This document shows positions 1-8,322 of a DNA stretch of 8,874 nucleotides, piece after piece. A program made the position numbers and the translations under genes. The stretch is from Prevotella sp. UBA5379 (GTDB lineage Bacteria > Bacteroidota > Bacteroidia > Bacteroidales > Bacteroidaceae): NCBI GenBank assembly GCA_002409785.1, contig DHOX01000015.1, forward strand, positions 2,568 through 11,441, in the 5' to 3' direction. Within the stretch, counting starts at the first letter, position 1. Each line of letters begins with the position of its first letter. The notes below the pieces were generated by a model. The model did not search any database. It was not told the origin of the DNA and was given only the letters and a program-made list of their open reading frames with translations.

Positions 1-49
1 GCGGAAAAAGTTTGATATATACAATATTTAATCTTCTAAAAAAAAGATT

Positions 50-3000
50 ATGGGTAAAAAACTAATGATGTTTTTAACTTGCTTATTCCTGAGTTGGGGA
101 ATGGCGATGGCTCAAACACGAATTACGGGTACTGTAACTTCCTCTGATGACGGGCAGCCTATTATAGGTGCTTCTGTTTTAATTATGGGGACAAAAACGG
201 GAACAGTGACGGATGTTGACGGCCATTTTTCTTTAGATGTGCCAAGTGGCGGTAAGTTAACCGTCAGTTATTTGGGCATGCGTCCACAAACTATTGCAGC
301 CAGAAACGGTCTGAAGATAGTCTTGGCACCCGATAACAAGACTTTGCAGGAAGTTGTGGTTACCGGAATACAAAAGATGGACCGCCGTTTATTTACAGGA
401 GCAACTGATAAGGTCAATGCGGCAAATGCGATGCTGGGCGGTACACCTGATATCAGTCGTTCCCTGGAAGGGCGTGCAGCTGGTGTAAGTGTGCAAAATG
501 TATCAGGTACATTTGGTTCAGCACCAAAGATCAGAATTCGTGGTGCTACGTCAATCTATGGTAGTTCAAAACCACTTTGGGTTGTTGATGGTGTGATTCA
601 GGAAGATGTTACCGATATCAGTGCTGATGACCTGTCATCCGGTAATGCTGAGACATTGATCTCTTCCGCTATAGCAGGATTAAATGCTGATGATATAGAG
701 AGCTTTCAGATTTTGAAAGATGGCTCTGCAACTTCTATCTATGGTGCACGCGCTATGGCCGGAGTAATTGTCGTTACTACCAAGAAAGGAAAAGAGGGGC
801 AGGCTCATATCAACTATACCGGCGAGTATACTTCTCGTCTGGTCCCTTCTTACAGCCAGTTTAATATCTTGAATTCTCAAGATCAGATGGGTATTTATAA
901 AGAGATGCAGGAAAAGGGATGGTTGAACCTTTCGAGTGTCTTGAATGGCCGAGATTATGGCGTATATGGGAAAATGTATCAATTGATTAATACCTATAAT
1001 TCCACATCCGGACAGTTTGGACTGGCCAATACCCCAGAAGCCATGAATGGATATCTGCAACAAGCAGAATTCAGGAATACCAATTGGTTTAAGCAACTGT
1101 TTACGTCGGCAATTATGCAGAATCACTCATTGAGTATGAGTGGTGGAACCAAAAAGTCAAACTATTATGTATCCATGAGTGCTATGTTTGATCCGGGATG
1201 GTATAAGGATAGTCAGGTGAAACGCTACACTGGCAATTTCAATGTCACACATCATCTCTTTAACAATCTTTCTGTTAATCTCATTGGAGGAGCTTCCTAT
1301 CGTAAACAGAAAGCGCCGGGTACTCTTAATCAGGATGTGGATGTCGTCACAGGTCAGGTAAAAAGGGATTTTGATATTAATCCATATTCCTATGCACTCA
1401 ATACTTCCAGGACTTTGGATCCTGATGAATATTATGTGGCCAATTATGCTCCATTCAATATCATGCATGAACTGGAAACAAATTATATTGACCTGAATGT
1501 AGTAGATTCTAAATTTCAGGCGCAGTTGAACTATAAGCCGTTTCCTGATCTGGAACTGACGGCTTTGGCAGCTATAAAGTATGCGACGACATCCCAGGAG
1601 CACAAGATCAAGGATTCTTCTGATCAGGCTGAGGCTTATCGGGCAATGGACAATTCAACCATCAGAGATGCTAACAAGTATCTTTACACAGATCCAGATA
1701 ATCCATACGCATTACCTATCACCGTACTGCCCAATGGAGGTATGTACCAACGGACTGACAACTCAATGACGAGTTATGATTATCGTATTACAGGAACCTA
1801 TAACCACGTGTTTAACAAGGCTCATATTGTGAATCTGCTGGGTGGAGTAGAATCAACACGAATTGACCGTAACCGGAACTGGTTCAATGGTTGGGGAATG
1901 CAATACGATTCAGGAGAAATCCCTTTTTATGTCTATGAGTTTTTTAAGAAAAGTATTGAAGGGAATACGGATTATTATTCTCTGAAGAATACCAATTCCC
2001 GTACGGCAGCCTTCTTGTTCAATGGTACTTATTCCTATAAAAACCGCTATGTGCTGAATGGAACTTATCGTTATGAAGGTTCAAACCAATTAGGAAAAAG
2101 CAGGAATGCCCGCTGGCTCCCTACATGGAATATTTCCGGAGCCTGGAATGCAAATGAAGAACCTTGGTTTGACAAAGTGTTTAATCATGAACTCTCTCAT
2201 CTGACAGTAAGGGCTTCCTATTCCTTGACTGCTTCACCTCCGGATCCATCCCTGGTAAGTTCTACAGTTGTGATGAAAGCATATAATCCTTATCGTTTGT
2301 TTTCATCAGACAAGGAGTCTGGTATTCATATTACAGACTTGGAGAATAGTGAACTGACTTATGAAAAGAAGCATGAATTGAACTTGGGATTGGATTTCGG
2401 ACTGTTTGATGACCGTATTAATGTGTCATTTGATATGTATTCCCGAAAGAATTTTGATGAAATCGGTCCGGTTATTACAGAAGGCTCAGGAGGTAAGGTG
2501 ATGCGGTATGCTAATCAGGCTGATATGAAGTCGCATGGTCAGGAATTGAGTGTGTCATCAACGAATATCAGAACCAAGAACTTCTCATGGGCCACGAATT
2601 TTATCTATTCTTATAATACGACGGAAGTTACGAGGCTAACTAATCATTCCCAGGTTATGGATCTGATTTATGGTACCGGTTATGGAGTTGAAGGTTATCC
2701 CGCAAGAGCTCTGTTCTCTATTCCTTTCAAGGGATTGAATGAAGATGGAATGCCGACTTTCCTGAATGAAAAAGGGGAAATTACTGTAGATGATATCAAC
2801 TTTCAGGAACGGAACAATATCGGCTATCTGAAGTATGAAGGTTCTACAGACCCCAAATATGTAGGGTCTTTGGGGAATACCTTTAAATACAAAGGATTCT
2901 CCCTCAACTTCTTTATAACTTATTCCTTTGGTAATGTGGTTCGTCTGGATCCTGTGTTCAAAGCCCAATATACGGATCTGTCAGCTATGACCAAGGAATT

Positions 3001-3367
3001 TAAAAACCGTTGGGTGGTTTCAGGAGATGAAAGCCATACAGATATTCCTGTTATAGCAAGTTATCGTCAGTATTATGCAGATAACCACCTTCGTTATGCT
3101 TACAATGCCTACAATTATTCTACGGCACGTATTGCAAAAGGAGACTTTATCCGTATGAAGGAAATTACGCTGGGTTATGATTTCAACAGGAGTTGGTTGA
3201 GTAAAACTCCTTTCTCCAGTCTCTCTTTAAAGCTTCAGGTAACTAACTTATTCTTGTTCTATGCAGATAAGAAATTGAATGGACAAGATCCTGAATTCGT
3301 GAATACGGGTGGTGTAGCCGCTCCTCTACCCCGTCAGTTTACTCTGACGCTTAGAGTTGGTTTTTAA
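50..3367 (+). CDS. SusC/RagA-type TonB-linked outer-membrane transporter
   Basis: TonB-dependent outer-membrane beta-barrel that imports a substrate captured by its SusD partner, using energy from TonB-ExbBD. The 1105 residues fit the family size. Residues 1-21 are a signal peptide with an AMA|Q cleavage site. Residues 24-93 form a carboxypeptidase-regulatory-like beta domain (ITGTV start, GASV, GTVTDVDGHFSL). EVVVTG at 101-106 is the TonB-box-like segment. The plug spans about 112-247 and carries the SusC signature (LKDGSATSIYGARA at 222-235, then GVIVVTTKKG). The rest is barrel and ends in LTLRVGF, a typical outer-membrane C-terminus with terminal Phe. There is no N-terminal STN signalling domain. 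A plug insertion at about 187-212 (ending SSAIAGLNADDIES) marks a subgroup of SusC proteins. The start is supported by the signal peptide. The substrate cannot be read from the sequence. It is the first gene of a tight five-gene operon. Confidence 0.97.
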   Translation: MGKKLMMFLTCLFLSWGMAMAQTRITGTVTSSDDGQPIIGASVLIMGTKTGTVTDVDGHFSLDVPSGGKLTVSYLGMRPQTIAARNGLKIVLAPDNKTLQEVVVTGIQKMDRRLFTGATDKVNAANAMLGGTPDISRSLEGRAAGVSVQNVSGTFGSAPKIRIRGATSIYGSSKPLWVVDGVIQEDVTDISADDLSSGNAETLISSAIAGLNADDIESFQILKDGSATSIYGARAMAGVIVVTTKKGKEGQAHINYTGEYTSRLVPSYSQFNILNSQDQMGIYKEMQEKGWLNLSSVLNGRDYGVYGKMYQLINTYNSTSGQFGLANTPEAMNGYLQQAEFRNTNWFKQLFTSAIMQNHSLSMSGGTKKSNYYVSMSAMFDPGWYKDSQVKRYTGNFNVTHHLFNNLSVNLIGGASYRKQKAPGTLNQDVDVVTGQVKRDFDINPYSYALNTSRTLDPDEYYVANYAPFNIMHELETNYIDLNVVDSKFQAQLNYKPFPDLELTALAAIKYATTSQEHKIKDSSDQAEAYRAMDNSTIRDANKYLYTDPDNPYALPITVLPNGGMYQRTDNSMTSYDYRITGTYNHVFNKAHIVNLLGGVESTRIDRNRNWFNGWGMQYDSGEIPFYVYEFFKKSIEGNTDYYSLKNTNSRTAAFLFNGTYSYKNRYVLNGTYRYEGSNQLGKSRNARWLPTWNISGAWNANEEPWFDKVFNHELSHLTVRASYSLTASPPDPSLVSSTVVMKAYNPYRLFSSDKESGIHITDLENSELTYEKKHELNLGLDFGLFDDRINVSFDMYSRKNFDEIGPVITEGSGGKVMRYANQADMKSHGQELSVSSTNIRTKNFSWATNFIYSYNTTEVTRLTNHSQVMDLIYGTGYGVEGYPARALFSIPFKGLNEDGMPTFLNEKGEITVDDINFQERNNIGYLKYEGSTDPKYVGSLGNTFKYKGFSLNFFITYSFGNVVRLDPVFKAQYTDLSAMTKEFKNRWVVSGDESHTDIPVIASYRQYYADNHLRYAYNAYNYSTARIAKGDFIRMKEITLGYDFNRSWLSKTPFSSLSLKLQVTNLFLFYADKKLNGQDPEFVNTGGVAAPLPRQFTLTLRVGF

Positions 3368-3382
3368 TTCATTTATAAGATT

Positions 3383-4966
3383 ATGGACATGAAGAAATCA
3401 AGTATATTTCAAGGTATAATTATGGCAGTATTTGCTGTGAGCCTTGTATCCTGCGATAGTTATCTCAATAAGTTGCCAGATAATCGGATGGAGTTGAAAA
3501 GTACCGAAGAAGTGAGTAAACTTCTGGTCAGTGCTTATTCCGAAAGGAATCCAGCTTATCTGTTGGAAATGTATTCTGATAATACTGATGAGCAGGATAA
3601 TACAATCTGGACGGAGGCTTCTAAATTTCAGTCTCAGGCTTATAATTGGAAAGATATTACGGAAACTAATGAAGACGAGACTCCACAGCAACTTTGGGAA
3701 AGTTATTACAGTGCGGTCGCAGCTGCCAATCAGGCTATTTCTTATATTGAAGGATTGGATGTGACGAAACAGTCAGACTGTTCTGCACAGTTGGGCGAAG
3801 CATTGCTTTGTCGTTCCTATGCCGAGTTTATGCTTTCAGTTGTCTTCTGCAATGCTTATGATAAGACAACAGCTTCCAAGGAATTAGGTATTCCGTATCC
3901 AGAGAAACCGGAGACTAAGGTTGGTCAGCAATACCAAAGAGAAACTCTGGCTGAAACCTATGAGAAAATTGACAGTGATCTGCAGAAGGGGATGCAACTT
4001 GTGGGAAGTACATACGATCATCCAAAGTTCCATTTTACTCCCACTTCAGCTTATGCTTTTGCAGCCCGCTTTTATTTGTATTATCAAAAGTATGATAAAG
4101 CTGTTGAATATGCTACAAAGGTACTTGGTGATGCTCCTGCCAGTAAATTGCGTGACTGGGCTTCCTGGAATGCATTGTCTGCCAACGAGCAAATACAGCC
4201 GAATGCCTATGTTAGTTCTGAAGAGAAAGCCAATTTACTCCTTCAGGTCGCTTATTCAGAATGGGGAGCTATTGGTGGGCCCTACTTATATGGCGATAAA
4301 TATTCCCATGGTAAGATGATTTCAGATAAAGAGACGCTGGAAGCTCCTGGGCCGTGGGGATCCTCTGCTTCAGTTTTCGGATATAATGTGTTCAGCAATT
4401 CTGAGCTTTCTAAATATATACTCAGAAAGATCCCTTATTCATTTGAATATACCGATATTCAGACTGGTACAGGATATCCTCATACTGAATATCCGGTCTT
4501 CAATACGGATGAAACCTTGTTAGTCCGGGCTGAGGCTTATGCGCTGCAAGGAAAGTATACGGCCGCACTATCTGATATTAATGCCGAGTTGTCGAAGTTC
4601 TCAAGTTCCGGAGTACAACTGACCTTGGATCAGATTGAAGAGTTTTATAGTAGTATTGATTATTATACACCGGATAAACCGACTCCGAAGAAACAATTTC
4701 ATACCTCTTTTACCATAGAGAGTAAAACGCAGGAACCACTCCTGCAGTGTATCCTCCAGTTGCGCAGGATCATCACTTTAGGTGAAGGATTCCGGATGCA
4801 GGATGTCAAACGTTATGGGATCGTTATTTATCGTCGTATCATTAATTCCAATAATGAATTGGAAAAGGTAACGGATACTTTAACAGTGGAAGATTCCCGT
4901 CGTGCAATACAATTGCCACAGGATGTCATCACGGCTGGTTTGGAACCAAATCCGAGAAAAAAATGA
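3383..4966 (+). CDS. SusD/RagB-type substrate-binding outer-membrane lipoprotein
   Basis: Surface lipoprotein that acts as the lid over the SusC barrel and binds the substrate. The signal peptide ends in a lipobox LVSC with Cys24 as lipidation site, followed by DSYLNKLPDNR, the usual SusD mature N-terminus. The helical N-terminal part shows LWESYYSAVAAANQAI (104-119), LLCRSYAEFML (141-151, the family's R-A/S-Y-A motif) and GIPYPEKPET (169-178). YDKAVEYATKVLGD (237-250) is a TPR-like helix. The C-terminal part holds FRMQDVKRYG (470-479), equivalent to the family's R-x-x-D-x-K-R-x-G motif, and ends AGLEPNPRKK. At 527 residues it is full length. It starts 15 bases after the SusC stop. A second in-frame ATG lies at codon 3 (MDMKK), so the exact start is uncertain by two codons. 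The partner is almost certainly the SusC upstream; ligand unknown. Confidence 0.96.
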   Translation: MDMKKSSIFQGIIMAVFAVSLVSCDSYLNKLPDNRMELKSTEEVSKLLVSAYSERNPAYLLEMYSDNTDEQDNTIWTEASKFQSQAYNWKDITETNEDETPQQLWESYYSAVAAANQAISYIEGLDVTKQSDCSAQLGEALLCRSYAEFMLSVVFCNAYDKTTASKELGIPYPEKPETKVGQQYQRETLAETYEKIDSDLQKGMQLVGSTYDHPKFHFTPTSAYAFAARFYLYYQKYDKAVEYATKVLGDAPASKLRDWASWNALSANEQIQPNAYVSSEEKANLLLQVAYSEWGAIGGPYLYGDKYSHGKMISDKETLEAPGPWGSSASVFGYNVFSNSELSKYILRKIPYSFEYTDIQTGTGYPHTEYPVFNTDETLLVRAEAYALQGKYTAALSDINAELSKFSSSGVQLTLDQIEEFYSSIDYYTPDKPTPKKQFHTSFTIESKTQEPLLQCILQLRRIITLGEGFRMQDVKRYGIVIYRRIINSNNELEKVTDTLTVEDSRRAIQLPQDVITAGLEPNPRKK

Positions 4967-4977
4967 AACATTAAAAT

Positions 4978-5868
4978 ATGAAGGCAATGAAAAAATTATA
5001 TACAATATGTTTTGTTCTCGTCCTTTTTATGGGATTTGTTTCCTGTTCGGACGATGATCCTACCGGTAAGACTATTTTCCCTACCACCTCTCCTGTCCGT
5101 GATAATCTGGATGAGTGGCTGTTGAAAAACTACACCTATCCTTATAATGTACAGTTCAAGTACAAGATGGAAGATATAGAAAGCGACATGAAGTATACGC
5201 TGGTTCCGGCAGATTCAGCAAAGGCTGCCGAACTAGCCATTATCGTGAAATACCTCTGGTTTGATGCCTATAGTGAAGTAGCCGGTCAGAATTTTGTAAA
5301 AGCCAATGTGCCGAGAATCATTCATTTGATAGGTTCCCCTGCTTATAACAATAATAATACAATGGTTTTGGGTACAGCGGAGGGCGGACTTAAGGTAACA
5401 CTGTATATGGTGAATAGCCTTACAGATGAAATGCTTAAGGACTACAATATGCTGAACCTTTATTATTTTCATACCTTGCATCATGAGTTTACACATATTC
5501 TGAATCAGAAAAAGCCGTATGATACTTCTTTTGATTTGATCACTCAGTCAGGATATGTAAGTGGAGACTGGTACCAGATATCTGACTATACAGCTCATCA
5601 GGCAGGATTTGTTTCACCTTATGCAATGGATGAACCTAGAGAGGATTTTGCAGAAATGCTTTCCTATTATGTGACGATCACTCCTGATGATTGGAATGCT
5701 ATTCTGGAAGATGCAGGAACAGACGGAGCTTCTCTTATTCAGCAAAAGTTGGCTATTGTCCGTACTTATATGAAAGACTCTTGGAATATAGATATAGATG
5801 AGTTACGAGATGCAGTTCTTCATCGTGCCAACGAGTTAGGTACTCTTGATTTGAAACACTTAAATTAA
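4978..5868 (+). CDS. Putative zinc metallopeptidase lipoprotein (HExxH) of a SusCD locus
   Basis: A 296-residue lipoprotein with a zincin active-site motif. The signal peptide ends in FVSC (Cys23), and the mature protein begins C-S-D-D-D, an acidic stretch of the kind that sends Bacteroides lipoproteins to the cell surface. HHEFTHILNQ at 168-177 supplies H169-E170-x-x-H173: two zinc ligands and the general base. A second conserved-looking segment, EPREDFAEMLSYY (219-231), probably supplies the third ligand; E222 and E226 are the candidates, about 50 residues after the HExxH. The protein resembles the putative zinc metallopeptidase lipoproteins encoded beside SusCD pairs in Bacteroidota (Peptidase_Mx1-like / 'substrate import-associated zinc metallohydrolase'). 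Cleavage of proteins or peptides at the surface is inferred; the substrate is unknown. It begins 11 bases after the susD-like stop. An alternative in-frame ATG is at codon 4. Confidence 0.92.
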   Translation: MKAMKKLYTICFVLVLFMGFVSCSDDDPTGKTIFPTTSPVRDNLDEWLLKNYTYPYNVQFKYKMEDIESDMKYTLVPADSAKAAELAIIVKYLWFDAYSEVAGQNFVKANVPRIIHLIGSPAYNNNNTMVLGTAEGGLKVTLYMVNSLTDEMLKDYNMLNLYYFHTLHHEFTHILNQKKPYDTSFDLITQSGYVSGDWYQISDYTAHQAGFVSPYAMDEPREDFAEMLSYYVTITPDDWNAILEDAGTDGASLIQQKLAIVRTYMKDSWNIDIDELRDAVLHRANELGTLDLKHLN

Positions 5869-5878
5869 TTCTTGGAGT

Positions 5879-7177
5879 ATGAAAAAAATTGTTTTTAGTA
5901 TATTACTTTGCATAGTTGCCTTTTCTTTTCAATCGTGTTTGCACGATGATAAGAATGTCTTTGACCAGTCTGCGGCAGAACGTCTGGATAATGCAGCAAC
6001 GTCAGACAAGGCTTTACTGGAATCTGCTACCAATGGCTGGATACTCCGTTATTATGCAGGTGAAGAGTATAAGTATGGCGGCTATACCTTTCTTGTCAAG
6101 TTCAAGAATGGTAAGGCTCATGTTTCCAGTGAGATTGCTCCGGACAGCATGGTAACTTCATCAAGTTATGATGTCATTAAGGATCAGGGACCTGTACTGA
6201 CCTTTAATACTTATAATGAAATCATGCATTATCTGTCTCAGCCCTATCCTGATGATGTTGAAGGGAACCAGGGAGATTATGAGTTTGTCATTCAGAAAAC
6301 TTCAAAAGATTCTATTTTCCTGAAAGGAAAGAAATGGGATGACCACATGGTACTGGTCCGTCTTCCAGAAAAAACTTCATGGAAGGAGTACCTGGACAGT
6401 ATTACGAATGTGAATAAGAATATGTTGTATTCGTTTGTAATTAAGGCTGCCAAAGATTCTGTAGGTTCTGTGAATATGGATGGAGATGTCCGTCAGTTTA
6501 CTTCATTGTCTGGAGGAAGTGATGAGACAGTAGCTTATTATGTCACTACAACAGGTATAAACCTGCAAACTCCGATAACAATACACGGAAAATCTGTTCA
6601 GCATTTTGTCTTCAATGAAAAGGATCTGACCTTTTCCTGTGTGGACCCGGGAGCTACAGACATAATACTGTATGCAGTCCTTCCCGAAGGGTATCAGAAA
6701 TTTGAGGATTTTGCCGGAACTTATCTGCTTACCTATTATTATGGTACGATTCAGGTGACCTTGACTCCTAATGATGACGGATCATCTTATACAATGACAG
6801 GTCTTGGACCGAACATCAAACCAATTCTGAATTATAGCAGATCTAAAGGTATACTGTCCTTGCTGACCCAGAAGATTGGAGAGTATAAAGGTTTTGGAGT
6901 TTACTTGTGCGCTTGGGATGCCTCTTCAGGTTATCTCACTTGGAACACAGCTGCAGGTGTAAACTTGAAATGGGATACTTCCAAGCCTGGGATGGTTTAT
7001 ACATTTGAAGATAATGGACAATTCTCAGGTAATGAGACGAACTCGTTTATCATCTATGATTTTGATGGAGCACCAAGTTCTTCTACCATAGTTGGGTCAA
7101 TGAAAAATATTTCAGAGTGGAATATCAATGGGAGCTATAAGGTTCCTCTACTACAGACTCTTACAAAAATCAAATAA
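5879..7177 (+). CDS. DUF4302-type lipoprotein
   Basis: A 432-residue predicted surface lipoprotein of unknown biochemical function. Its signal peptide ends at Cys20 (FQSC), followed by LHDDKNVFD. The start of the mature protein, FDQSAAERL (28-36) and then TNGWILRYYAGEE (51-63), is the recognisable hallmark of DUF4302 proteins. So are the later segments DQGPVLTFNTYNEI (102-115), GDYEFVI (132-138) and LKGKKWDDHMVL (148-159). No catalytic motif is visible and the protein looks beta-rich throughout. The C-terminal part (about 275-400) contains WDASSGYLTW (346-355), which resembles a segment of the next gene's product. It lies 10 bases after the metallopeptidase gene. A GGAG occurs only one base before the ATG, too close to be a normal ribosome-binding site. 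The family is found beside SusCD pairs, so a role in binding substrate or assembling the surface complex is likely, but this is inference. Confidence 0.88.
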   Translation: MKKIVFSILLCIVAFSFQSCLHDDKNVFDQSAAERLDNAATSDKALLESATNGWILRYYAGEEYKYGGYTFLVKFKNGKAHVSSEIAPDSMVTSSSYDVIKDQGPVLTFNTYNEIMHYLSQPYPDDVEGNQGDYEFVIQKTSKDSIFLKGKKWDDHMVLVRLPEKTSWKEYLDSITNVNKNMLYSFVIKAAKDSVGSVNMDGDVRQFTSLSGGSDETVAYYVTTTGINLQTPITIHGKSVQHFVFNEKDLTFSCVDPGATDIILYAVLPEGYQKFEDFAGTYLLTYYYGTIQVTLTPNDDGSSYTMTGLGPNIKPILNYSRSKGILSLLTQKIGEYKGFGVYLCAWDASSGYLTWNTAAGVNLKWDTSKPGMVYTFEDNGQFSGNETNSFIIYDFDGAPSSSTIVGSMKNISEWNINGSYKVPLLQTLTKIK

Positions 7178-7182
7178 AATAT

Positions 7183-8316
7183 ATGGATATGAAAAAGATA
7201 TATGGTTTATTGATTTTCATCCTGGGAAGCCTGATGGGAGTTTCTTGTAGTGATGATGGATATACACCCTCAACAAGTTCTGTCCAGGTCTCTTCTGCAG
7301 AGACCTCTATAGATGCAGCTGGTGGAAAGAAAGATATTGTAGTGACAGGTGTTGGAATCACAGCTTCAGCACAAGATTCCTGGTTGAATGTCAATGTAAA
7401 GGGGAATACTGTTACGGTTTCTGCCGATGCAAATCCCTCTCGTGAATCCAGAAGTACTTTACTGACAGTGAAGGCTTCCAATGGAGATTCAACGTTAGTC
7501 AATGTGTCTCAATATGGTATGCTGTTTGTCCTTAAAGGCGGAAATGTTTACTTGAATGATGATGCTCAGACTATTCGTGTTGGCTTGAAGCACAGTCTGA
7601 CGGTTCGTGTGTTATCTGCTCCTAAATGGTCTGACATCACTGTGGATAAGGATAGTCTTTCGATTACTGTAAATGACAATAATCTTGGTCATTGGCGATC
7701 CGGTTATGTGAAATGTCAGACAGGAGATGTGGTTGATTCTTTCCTCGTCCGCCAGTTTGATTTTAATAAAGATCTGGCCGGTGAATATTATTTCTGGGGC
7801 TATAGTGACATATCCTCTAAGGCTACCCAGCAAGCATTTGATGCCAAGTTGGTTAAAGATAATGGTCAAGTACGTATCGAGCTACCGGATCTGGGACTTA
7901 GTATTCCTGCAAAGTTTGATGAATCTACTCTTTCCTTACATATTTATGGAGGGCAGTATATGGGGCCTTTTGTAGATGAAACCTCTTCGGATGATCCAAC
8001 ACCTGTCACTCGTTATGTGTGGACGATGTTATGGGATGAGAATGATGGATACTACACCTGGTCGTCTGATTATGGACTGGTAGGTCAGTTCAATTATGAT
8101 GAAACTGATAACCTGATTTATACAACCGTATTAAAGGATGATGGCGCATGGGGGGATCATAGTGCCACAAGTCTTATAATGGGTTATTTTACATCATCCT
8201 CAGTTTGCTCAGAATCTACTCTGGTTACAACTGGTTATACATATCTCACTTCAATAGCCTATCCAAGACTTCAAAAAATTGCTGGTTCAGATGCAAAAAG
8301 TCTGAAGTCAAAGTGA
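7183..8316 (+). CDS. BACON-domain surface lipoprotein
   Basis: A 377-residue lipoprotein, last gene of the operon, starting 5 bases after the previous stop. The signal peptide ends GVSC (Cys22), followed by SDDG, an acidic start that fits surface export. Residues about 34-112 form a BACON domain: an AAGG turn (45-48), then a D-SWLNV core (65-70), NPSRESRST (84-92), and a closing VNVSQYG (106-112). Residues about 113-193 repeat the same plan more loosely (APKWSDITV at 146-154, NLGHWRSGYVKCQ at 167-179, FLVRQFD at 187-193) and may be a second, diverged BACON-like domain. Residues about 197-360 are a beta-rich C-terminal region with WDENDGYYTW (284-293), similar to part of the preceding protein. 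No enzyme motif is seen. BACON domains are beta-sandwich modules proposed to bind carbohydrate or mucin, or to act as spacers; the ligand here is unknown. A second in-frame ATG is at codon 3 (MDMKK). Confidence 0.9.
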   Translation: MDMKKIYGLLIFILGSLMGVSCSDDGYTPSTSSVQVSSAETSIDAAGGKKDIVVTGVGITASAQDSWLNVNVKGNTVTVSADANPSRESRSTLLTVKASNGDSTLVNVSQYGMLFVLKGGNVYLNDDAQTIRVGLKHSLTVRVLSAPKWSDITVDKDSLSITVNDNNLGHWRSGYVKCQTGDVVDSFLVRQFDFNKDLAGEYYFWGYSDISSKATQQAFDAKLVKDNGQVRIELPDLGLSIPAKFDESTLSLHIYGGQYMGPFVDETSSDDPTPVTRYVWTMLWDENDGYYTWSSDYGLVGQFNYDETDNLIYTTVLKDDGAWGDHSATSLIMGYFTSSSVCSESTLVTTGYTYLTSIAYPRLQKIAGSDAKSLKSK

Positions 8317-8322
8317 AGATCT

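Noticed and set aside
7..14. AAAGTTTG as a -7 promoter element for the operon
   Set aside because: It has one mismatch to TAnnTTTG, and the region needed for the -33 element lies outside the window, so it cannot be judged.
680..1603. Two 148-codon open frames on the - strand inside the SusC gene
   Set aside because: They lie fully antisense to a clear SusC coding sequence, have no recognisable domains and have compositions expected of antisense shadows.
3921..4319. 132-codon + strand frame inside the SusD gene
   Set aside because: It is out of frame with a well-supported SusD protein, and the translation shows no signal peptide or domain.
5874..5877. GGAG as a Shine-Dalgarno site for the DUF4302-type gene
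   Set aside because: It lies one base before the ATG, too close for normal anti-SD pairing, and this lineage rarely uses such sites.
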